Source: Synura sp. LO234KE (lineage: Eukaryota; Sar; Synurophyceae; Synurales; Mallomonadaceae). From it: a stretch of 11,197 nucleotides of DNA. Where the stretch lies: positions 1 to 11,197 of the forward strand of contig VKHC01000544.1 of assembly GCA_015143735.1 (NCBI GenBank), read 5' to 3'. Positions 1-6,798 of the stretch are shown in pieces. Numbering within the stretch: the stretch's first letter is position 1; each line of letters begins with the position of its first letter. The translations under genes were made by a program, and so were the position numbers. A model generated the notes under the pieces. That model saw only the letters and a list, made by a program, of their open reading frames with translations, was not told where the DNA came from and did not search any database.

Positions 1-52
1 GTCCCTTTTACAAACCTTGAGAATCATATCTATGCGACGCTCTCTGGTAAAA

Positions 53-1164
53 TTAGGATAGGGAAGATATGAATTCGACGATTGCGTTATTCACTTCTGC
101 TGGAACCTCATCGTGGGGACAGTGTCCGGCTACCAGGTTCACTCGCGAAGAAGCTGGAAAGAGAGCTTGCAGCCTATCTGCAGTATCCGTGCCAATCCAT
201 GGGTCTTTGATTCCCCACAGTAACAGAAGCGGCAAATCTTTATTCACCTTATCGACCAGGTCGTCAATGAAAAGCCCTTCACCTGAGATCCGGGAAACAA
301 TCCGATAAAAGACCTCTGCAGCGTTAGGGTCCATGGATGGATATTGAATGCTCTGCGGAAGACAGAAAAATAAGAAGATCTCTCGGTAGCTGAAGTACGC
401 GAATCCCTTACTTTTATTAGTTCTTCGTCAACATTTTTGGAATCAAAATAGACTTGAGTGAGAACTTGCGCGATTCTACTCGGCTGTTTAGTGTAGAAAA
501 ATGCTATGCGCAATATTATTCTTTGAATTATTCTTGTTACGTAGCCACTGATCTTTGATGCAAACCCATCTCGAATTGCATCAACTCGCGCATATCCGGG
601 TTTCCTGAACGACCCAGCAGAGTTCAACAGAATACAACCGTTTACGACACTCAGGTTTTGAGTACTCGATTCTGCTGCTGCTGCCAATGCAGCTAAGCCG
701 CCTAAACTGTTCCCTGCAACAAAGCACTGTCCTTGGTTCGATACACTCACTACCGCTCCGATAAAATCAAGTAATTGTTGCTTCCAGAGATCAATTGAGT
801 ACGCTGTCAATGGCTTATCACTAAGTCCAAATCCTATCAAATCTGGCGCAAAAACGTGAAAGTGCTTTGAGAGCGCTGGTATGTTATACCGCCAATGATA
901 AGAAGATGCCCCGAATCCGTGGACTAAAATTATCGACGGTTTGCTGTTATCTCCATATTCTACGTAATTTACTTTAAGCCCATTCCAGTTCCACCATTTA
1001 TATCCAGATGCTGAATACTTTAGCTTTTCCATTATCGGATTCGCCGTTTCTGGTTGAATTGAGAGATGCGGACATTTTGACCAAATTTGGCCTGACTGAA
1101 ATGCGACTGCGAATTCGATGAAGGAACATAGTGCTAAGACGATACGGTACATATCCTTCATCAT
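53..1164 (-). CDS. Alpha/beta hydrolase with N-terminal leader, two exons
   Basis: Exon 1 is 1164-412 and exon 2 is 352-53, joined over a 59 nt intron to give 350 residues. The join K251-S252 restores a continuous family C-terminus. Seen in the sequence: the oxyanion-loop motif HGFGAS (residues 82-87), the nucleophile elbow GNSLGG with Ser153, Asp301 in LLLLWGIKDPW, and His328 in AGHCPHDEVP, so the Ser-Asp-His triad is complete. The sequence resembles plastid and cyanobacterial hydrolases of the chlorophyll dephytylase/pheophytinase-like group, but the substrate cannot be read from the sequence. Residues 6-21 are hydrophobic and end in AVAF, which suits a signal peptide followed by Phe22 as in bipartite plastid leaders; this targeting is inference. 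The start is the first of two adjacent ATGs (MMKD), which gives a complete leader. The gene diverges from its right-hand neighbour across 151 bp. It appears intact. Confidence 0.9.
353..411 (-). other. Spliceosomal intron in the alpha/beta hydrolase gene
   Basis: A 59 nt phase-0 intron. The donor reads GTAAGG at 411 and the acceptor reads TTCCGCAG ending at 353. Without removal the reading frame shifts and the catalytic Asp and His are lost. After removal the protein continues as SIQYPSMDPNAAEVF, a typical continuation for this family. Confidence 0.9.
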
Positions 1165-1315
1165 GAGGTGGTTTAAATGTTGTCAAGCTTGTGTCGGTGA
1201 AATCTCAATTCCTACTCGCTTCGAGGCTTTTAACGGTACCACGAAATTTTCTATTTTTAATATTCGTTGGCAATTATTGACAATTTGTACAAATTTACGT
1301 TAAAGAATAACTGCG
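1165..1315. promoter_or_regulatory. Shared divergent promoter region
   Basis: This 151 bp stretch is all that separates the start codons of the hydrolase (minus) and the PH/SAM protein (plus), so both promoters and both 5' leaders should lie here. An AT-rich run around 1245-1262 precedes the plus-strand start. I see no unambiguous TATA box or other named element. Confidence 0.55.
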
Positions 1316-2749
1316 ATGTCAAAAGGAGAAAACATAGAGTCAGCTGGTCTGAGCATTAATCCACAAGCTCCTCTTAAATTGAACGAATACAAAGGTGAGT
1401 GTATTCGTCTCGCAGATGGAAATTTTTGGCGTCCTGTTATCGGTAAACGAGAGGTCATGGCGGAAGGATTGCGAATATGCGGGTATTTGAATAAAAAATC
1501 TCGAGGCCTTCATCTTTATCAGAGGAAATATGTCGCCGTGGTTGGCACGAAGCTCTTCTGGTGGGTTTATATTACCTGCAATGTGGAATTCGTCTATGGA
1601 TTAATACTTGCTCGCGAACTCACGTCCAGGCATACGTCAGAGGATTCATTCAAAGCTTCCTCCAATTCCATGAACAAGGGCTACGTGGAGTTGATGAACT
1701 ACAACTTGAATCGCAATGCGAACGATGGATTTTCTATTTGCTTAGTGTATGATTTCTTGAGAGAATCAGAAAGGGGTGAGGTTCAAAGGAAGTAAGTAAA
1801 TTACAAAACGATATTATTTTATTTAATGCTTGTATAGATTGCGTCTTCCTGTCACTGACAATAGTGTGAACATGGCCGAGATTAAGTTACGAGCAGAGTC
1901 AATAGAAAAAGCGTCTCAGTGGAGAAATGTCATTCAGGGAATACTCTCATCTCCTCGATGCATAGTAAGGATGAATAATGTTATAGTGATACACCTTACT
2001 CATGTTGCTGTGTTATTTACAAGCAGATGTGCAGGAGCGAGTTAACACTTCCTGATCAAAGCACAGAATACGACAAGTATAACATCTACTGCTCGATAGA
2101 GTGCGTTCGCTACTTGATGGCAGTAGCAGGAAAAGGGTTGCAATCGAGTATTGAGAGCAATAGAAACAGCGTGGGTCCGCTAACAGAGAACTCGTTCGTG
2201 AACAAGAATTTCTTGCTTAAAGCAGAGTCTAACACTCAGCTAACTGGAACGAACGGTCTAGGTAGCTCCCCACATGCGACGCAAAACAGTACTACCAACA
2301 CGACTGGTGCTTCTCCCAAGGTAGGAGTGGTTGCAGCGGTGTCGTCGTCTACGGTGTCGGACTGTACCAACAGTACCTGTGAGGAGAGAGACAAACCGCG
2401 GGAGCGAGGCGGCGGCGTGGGAGAGACAGACGGCAAGGACCGCCGCAATCCGGATGCATTCGACGAGTCATCTATTGAGAACTGGCTGCAGTCCATCGGA
2501 TTGAGTCGATACGCCGATCGATTCTCTCAGCAGGGATACTCGAATGTCCTCCATATCCAGATCGCTGGCCTGGACGACGCCGATCTGGACATGTTGCGAA
2601 TAGAAGACTTGAATCTCCGTCTTCGGCTTAGACATCATGCAAATTCACTGAAGACGAGTTTCTACGCTCGCGTGAAAACTGATTCTCTTAAATTCGAAGT
2701 GCGGCAGCAGCCTAACTGTTTCGCAGATCATCAAGCGCTGTTCGAGTGA
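1316..2749 (+). CDS. PH domain - FCS-type zinc finger - SAM domain protein, four exons
   Basis: Proposed exons are 1316-1560, 1630-1791, 1838-1964 and 2027-2749, giving 418 residues. The PH domain spans about residues 55-171. It opens with GYLNKKSRG, continues through RKYVAVVGTKLFW, and ends in the helix ESIEKASQWRNVIQGI with the conserved Trp164. Next come CIMC (177-180) and YCSIEC (Cys200, Cys204), a C-x2-C-x19-C-x3-C arrangement like FCS/FLZ zinc fingers. About residues 215-320 are a Ser/Thr/Asn-rich linker. The SAM domain is at about 326-387, from SSIENWLQSIGLSRYADRF to LRHHANSLK. Known roles: PH domains often bind phosphoinositides or proteins, FCS fingers and SAM domains bind partners, so a membrane-linked adaptor is the likely role (inference). 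The combination is unfamiliar to me. The first intron boundary is the least certain; retaining that intron adds 23 residues inside the PH fold. The N-terminal 50 residues have no recognised domain. Confidence 0.82.
1561..1629 (+). other. Probable frame-preserving intron 1 of the PH/SAM gene
   Basis: A 69 nt phase-2 intron with donor GTGGGT and acceptor TCCAG. It contains no in-frame stop, so an unspliced product is also readable. Removal turns LFWWVYITC... into LFWHTSEDSFK, which fits the PH pattern of a beta strand ending in W followed by S-E-D. An alternative pair, GTTTAT at 1565 with AG at 1642, also keeps frame but has a weaker donor and loses the SED motif. Confidence 0.65.
1792..1837 (+). 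other. Intron 2 of the PH/SAM gene
   Basis: A 46 nt phase-2 intron with a GTAAGT donor and a TTGTATAG acceptor. Joining AA to A rebuilds a Lys codon (K136) and links GEVQRK to LRLPVTDNS, bringing the first PH strands into frame with the C-terminal PH helix. Without splicing an in-frame TAA is met at once. Confidence 0.88.
1965..2026 (+). other. Intron 3 of the PH/SAM gene with tandem acceptor
   Basis: A 62 nt phase-0 intron with donor GTAAGG. The 3' end reads ACAAGCAG, a NAGNAG tandem acceptor. Using the second AG (2026) gives CIMC, the expected C-x2-C of the zinc finger. Using the first (2023) inserts Gln and gives CIQMC, which would disturb the zinc knuckle. The distal site is therefore preferred. 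Confidence 0.82.
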
Positions 2750-3542
2750 TTTGATATCGCCGCCTCTCCGGGCGATTTGAATGGTTTCTTGATTCGATAA
2801 GGAGACGTAGTGTACCACAGGGCTTTCCTGATCTCGTTTTGTTTTAATCTTGCTCTGCTGCAGTACCAGCCGTAGTTTATGCGTGTCCGTCACTCCTGGT
2901 TAGAGTATCAATAGGTTTGAGTGTTTTTTGTGGTGACTGGTTGATCCGTCCGTATCACAGTATTATATATATTCTATATAAGACATTCCTAAGCGCACTT
3001 ATATAGTTCTCTACGGTTGCGCAGTGATTCTGAAATTATTAAACAACCATCCTGGCTGGTGGCATTTATTCCTTGTCTCCTGCGCGAGAGGGTCGATAAT
3101 TCATGTAATTTGCACTTAGAATTTGTTTTTGTAACGGAGAAATCGCAGAAACTTTCGCCAGCTTCTAAATCAATTCTTTATCTGAATTGCGCGTTGCATA
3201 TCATTTTGGTCAACTGTTTTATTACTTACAATCTGAAACTTTGCAGATCATTCTCCGCCTGCGTCCCCCCGTCCTAAACAGAAAATTATTTTTTATCTTC
3301 GGATGTTCTCACGATGCAGGCTGTCGCAATCGGTACAATATCTTGACATTAGGTACTGCTCTTTGTTGGCATATTTGTTTTCGCTCACAAGAACTATGTA
3401 CAAGGTACAGAGAAAGGTTCTGTGGACCAGGAGTTACCGTTCTTTAAATCGATTCTTTAGAAAAATCTCGAAAGAATATCTTTTCCGGAATATCTGACAT
3501 CTTAATTACATTATGTAGACAAGGACAGAACCACGCAAGTGC
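2750..3542. other. Intergenic and 3' flanking region, no gene recognised
   Basis: This stretch follows the PH/SAM gene stop. It holds an AT-rich run with TATATATA-like character near 2960-2985 and several short open frames with non-ATG starts. None of them shows a recognisable domain or any continuity across plausible introns. The first part is presumably the 3' UTR. I see no clear polyadenylation hexamer, tRNA or repeat. Confidence 0.5.
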
Positions 3543-3740
3543 CTAATAATTACTAAGAGCCCCCCATGTGCCAACTGGAAAACCGGCCGCCCCCGTAACC
3601 GAGTGGGGGGGTCGTAGGGGGAGGCTGCCTCCGCCCGAGGGCGTAAGAGAGGCCTCCCCCGGAGATGGCTAGTACGCAACGACGTCCCCAACTGCGTAGA
3701 AGGGAACGCACATACCACCCACGGGGGAAGAACTTCCTAC
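3543..3740 (-). repeat. GC-rich terminal repeat, copy 1 (end of unit L)
   Basis: Read on the minus strand it runs from GTAGGAAGTTCTTCCCCC through CTCCGGGGGAGGC and GGGCGGAGGC to CATGGGGGGCTCTTAG. The same landmarks occur in the same order at 10042-10208 and 10619-10805 on the plus strand. Further similarity to copy 2 extends upstream to about 3870 (GCACC...TACAAAA). The paired CCGGGGG and GGGCGG blocks could form a GC-rich hairpin. It lies downstream of relic L in relic L's own orientation, just as copy 2 lies downstream of relic B. Confidence 0.8.
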
Positions 3741-4017
3741 CAGCAAAAGATCACAGAGGGAGGTCATGACACTGTACCGAAGCGGCAACAAAGTGCTGCA
3801 AACACCAGGAAGCAATGTCAGCAAGAGTACTATGTGGGGCACAGTATAACTTTTGTATGAAGGTGCGAAAAAACAGACCAAAACTTCGACCGGGACCAGA
3901 AAGGCAAGAAAGGAGACAAGCACTTTAGCGGAAAGCTGCCTAGTAATACAGCAAATTTGTTGAGGAGCAATTTCAGAGGTGACAGCACCCGCTCTCCGAG
4001 GGGCTCCTCCTCCACCA

Positions 4018-4035
4018 GGGTTAGGGTTAGGGTTA
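4018..4035 (+). repeat. Interstitial (GGGTTA)3 telomere-like tract
   Basis: Exactly three tandem GGGTTA units, with a partial match on each side. TTAGGG is a widespread eukaryotic telomere repeat, so this may be a telomere scar, or part of the GC-rich tail of repeat unit L, where the minus strand reads as Asn-Pro codons. Three units alone are weak evidence of a former chromosome end. Confidence 0.6.
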
Positions 4036-4095
4036 AGTCTAAACAAAACGGTTTTCAGCGACTCCTGCGGCAGAGGGCAACCAGCACGGTATCCA

Positions 4096-4212
4096 GCAAC
4101 ACCTCCGTCTGAAGACGAGCAAGCACGTCCTCCGGCGACTTCTCCGTCTCAGGGCGAGCGAGCCCGTTCTCAGGGGGCTCCTCCGGCGGAGGGGAAACGG
4201 CACGGGACTCCC
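4096..4212 (-). repeat. Three 39 bp tandem repeats encoding a 13-residue period
   Basis: Three consecutive 39 bp blocks (4096-4134, 4135-4173, 4174-4212) align by eye; blocks 1 and 2 are closest and block 3 is more diverged. In the coding direction of relic L (minus) the two best blocks read PPENGLARPETEK and SPEDVLARLQTEV. A single related segment, SPERCAQASLGETVK, occurs in the tail of relic B near 9544-9588. The segment therefore seems to be an expanded part of the same unknown protein. Confidence 0.65.
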
Positions 4213-4610
4213 CAGCGTGATCCCGCGCCTCCTCCACATCTGTTGAATGAGCAGCCTAGTGAGAATTGATGATGGAGCTCCAAGGATCCGGATCCCCATA
4301 ATTACAAAAAAGGCTTTCGATTAAGTCTATCTGGGTGGAAAAGAAATGGCCCAGCAGACCTCATGAACTCTCCCTTGCGTCTTCGGCGATGGCTTGAAGG
4401 CGAGAAAGCCAGTACGACATGGAAGAGCTTGCCGGATTCGACCTAAATGTGTTGGGGGACATACGCGAATCTCCACACTTAGCCATTCCTCTTGGTGCGC
4501 GCGGAGGATCGCCTCAACATAGAAAATGAAAGTACAACTCCAGCATCCTGCAACATAAGGACTGTCTCTGGTAGACTCTGCTGGGCCTTGAATTGTTGTG
4601 AGAAACCAAA

Positions 4611-5245
4611 TGGAGTTACATGATAGATCTGCAGAAAACCTAATATTTTCTCTACAAATTTGCGCTTTCCGATATCCTCTAAAATAGTCTGGCGTAGTTA
4701 ATCAACGGAGAGATAAGAATTGCTGCAGAAATTTTCCCCTGGAGTCCCAAATTCTTCCAGAATTGTTCCTCAGGACTTCACTTATTTGTGTGTATATGTT
4801 GAAGGCTGAAGGACTTCGCCGCTGAAATGTTGTGAGCGCCCAAAAATTCTAACGAGGTAGAAATTGGCGACTTTGGTACTGCTGAGTTGGTATCAAAGCA
4901 ATATTGCAAAGAATTTAGGTCCGGAGTTCAATAATCTTGAGCCCTAAACTTATAGTAGCGAAAAATTCATTTTGGAGAAATTTGAGTTTGAAAGTCGCTG
5001 ACCTGGAAAACTAAAACTTTTATCTTATCTCAGTCAGGATTGAGTTGGCTGGAGGCCTGGAGTACCTTCGCCTTAAGAAATACCCTTGGATTCCTCATTT
5101 ATTTTTTTGTATAGGTTGGAGAAACCAGTTTTGCTGATTGCGATTTTCCATTTCACAGCTTACTTCTCAAAAGCCAAGTAGTAAAATAGTTGGAGATGCT
5201 TTGGTACAGTCACGCAAAAACGTTTTAGAAACTAAGCTCGAAAGA
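4611..5245. repeat. Left arm of large inverted repeat
   Basis: Its reverse complement matches 6814-7520 over nearly the whole length, for example around TTGAGTTGGCTGGAGGCCTGG at 5040-5060 and TCCCAAATTCTTCCAG near 4746. The left arm has a roughly 20 bp extra piece near 4790-4810 and lacks about 92 bp present in the right arm near 6898-6985. Several substitutions separate the arms, so the duplication is not recent. No clear target-site duplication flanks either arm. Confidence 0.9.
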
Positions 5246-5500
5246 ATACCATGAAATGAGTCGTATAATTAGTCTCGGTGAAGGTTTCGACTCAGAATTC
5301 GCCTATCTTCGTAATTTTAACCTTTAAATATCCGTCACCAACGATTGGATATCGGAAGCTTCAAAAAGAGACTGCGTCAACTCGAAAGCAACAAATAAAA
5401 TCCAATATGGTCAGACTAAATGAAACCTCCAAAAGGCGGAGAAGGTTGCATTCTTGTCTTCTCGGTGGCTTAGAAAAAGCTTAAAGATAAAATTTTAATT
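5246..5500. other. Junction between relics L and A, no gene recognised
   Basis: This is the head-to-head junction between minus-strand relic L and plus-strand relic A. A 68-codon open frame (5278-5484) is rich in Lys, Arg and Ser and begins with a non-conserved start. I see no match to the other repeat copies here and no domain. It may be upstream sequence of relic A that B has lost or that has diverged beyond recognition. Confidence 0.35.
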
Positions 5501-6770
5501 TTGCCAAAATGTTAATTTTGGGCACGTTTCCCCTGAGCACCCTTCCCTCGAGCACCAGTTCGATGATGGACTCCTCCAGTGCCTTTACGGCTAACGAGAA
5601 GTTGTCATCTAACTGCCTTTCCAGGAATGAGTGCGAATTCCATGCGTATTTGCAAAAGGTGCAAAATATCTCCCGCGATTAGAGCTACAGTGCAATGCAA
5701 ACGACCTGAACGAAATCAGTCGGTTTATCCTCGTGCCTTACTAAGAGCTGAATTTGCTGATTCTAACCGGAAGTTCATATAAAAAACGCTCCAAAGCTCA
5801 TGTTCAAGCGAGCAACTCAGATGTATCGGCGTTGGCGACAACTCACATCTCTGATGCATGTAACTCTTCTCTGCAACAGGCTTTGGGCAAATCAGCTAGC
5901 CAGCTCCCTCCGGATAGGCAGGAAATAATTTTTCAGAAAATACAAAATCTCGGTAATAACCTTAATAAAACCGTAATTTGCCCTGAATGCTTATCTTTGG
6001 GGAGTCCCGCACTGCTAATAGTCATTGAAGAACACGAAAGAAGATCATCAAAGCCTTAATCCGTATCAAATCTTGGGAGCGAAAAAGGTTGGTGGTGCCC
6101 ATGATTATATTACAGCATACCCTGAGCAGCAACTAAGATCCTATTTCGATAATGACATGGTACTTACGATATCGACAACTCAACTGTTGGCAAGTTGAAT
6201 CGCTAGGATGTAGTAATTTTAAGCGGCGATGCTCTCACATTTCCTTAGAACAGCTCTGCCAGACTACTCTACTGGACCGCAGAGAAAGTCAACTCTTAGA
6301 GCCAATACTGACGAGTCTTCTCCGGATCAATTGCGTCACACCTCTTGGTCTTTCTCAACAGCACAAAACTCCGCAAGATCTTCCAGACAAAATTTTCAAC
6401 ATGGAGGAATGTTGGAACAGCTACTTTTATTTTCGCGTAGCAGCCTCAAACCGTGCGTAGCATGAGAAATAAACAAGCATCAAGATTTGAGTGTGTGTCT
6501 AGCAGGACCACTTTAAGAGCAAGTGCGGAATTAGCATACTGGATTTCTTTTCTGCAAGACTTAGTCATCAAAGACTTCTCTCGGGTTGAAGACCTAATCG
6601 TCAAAGACCTTTCCTCTCCTCGGATGGAGAGTTTGGAAGTTTTTGCTATTAATTTGGGAAAGGAATTTCCTTGGGTCTTGATGATTAATCCATTCTGGGT
6701 GATGCTTCTGACTGCCTTGAAGGAATCGTGGGAGAATCCGAGGTTCATCGCTTTTTTTTCAGCATAACTC
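5500..6770 (+). pseudogene. Relic A of the same unrecognised protein family
   Basis: The 5' part (about 5560-5760) reads NECEFHAYLQKVQNISRD, then after a one-base shift LELQCNANDLNEISRFILVPY and a stop, which looks helical. Next, 5754-6059 is open and Gln/Ser/Ala-rich. Shared blocks follow: LPDYSTG (near 6255), LGLSQQHKTPQDLPDK with CWNSYFYFRV (6346-6440), and a version of the W-S-E-RVC block broken by stops at 6458, 6470, 6488 and 6500. Then come YWISFLQDL (6537-6563) and MESLEVFAINLGKEFPW with MINPFW and ESW (6624-6731). The last block aligns without gaps to relic B over 36 codons, with 13 identities. At least three frame changes are needed, so this copy cannot encode the full protein unless undetected introns rescue it. 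Confidence 0.55.
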
Positions 6771-6798
6771 CACCTCAGAGCGGGGGGCACCGGACAAG

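Larger units (their letters stand above)
4055..5245 (-). pseudogene. Relic L of an unrecognised protein family
   Basis: Reading leftward from 5245, the 5245-4611 part is the inverted partner of 6814-7520. It runs directly into a coding relic: HVTPFGFSQQFKAQQ (to 4593), then after a frameshift CWSCTFIFYVEA (from 4545) and EEWLSVEIRVCPP (around 4495-4455). In another frame follow YWLSRLQAIAEDA (from 4414) and IESLFCNYGDPDPW (4321-4280), then INSH, a stop, and the 13-residue repeats ending with a stop at 4055. Each block matches relics A and B in order, so this is a decayed copy of the same gene. Compared with B it lacks about 1.5 kb between the arm and the FGFSQQ block. The function of the ancestral protein is unknown. 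Confidence 0.6.

Noticed and set aside
3017-3497. Overlapping small open frames in the intergenic region
   Set aside because: They mostly use non-ATG starts, have no domains, and their Cys/Leu/Phe-rich composition is typical of random AT-rich translation.
3669-4046. 125-codon hydrophobic minus-strand open frame
   Set aside because: It begins with TTG, overlaps the GC-rich terminal repeat, and its hydrophobic pattern is only weakly kept in units B and C. It is treated as part of the repeat tail rather than as a gene.
3979-4269. 96-codon Pro-rich plus-strand open frame
   Set aside because: It starts at GTG and is antisense to relic L. The 13-residue repeats make better sense in the minus-strand frame, which continues relic L.
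5500-6770. Relic A as an intact gene with several short introns
   Set aside because: Introns here are 46-69 nt and could hide some stops, but the stops inside the conserved RVC block lie where relics B and L have aligned coding residues, so splicing them out would delete the block.
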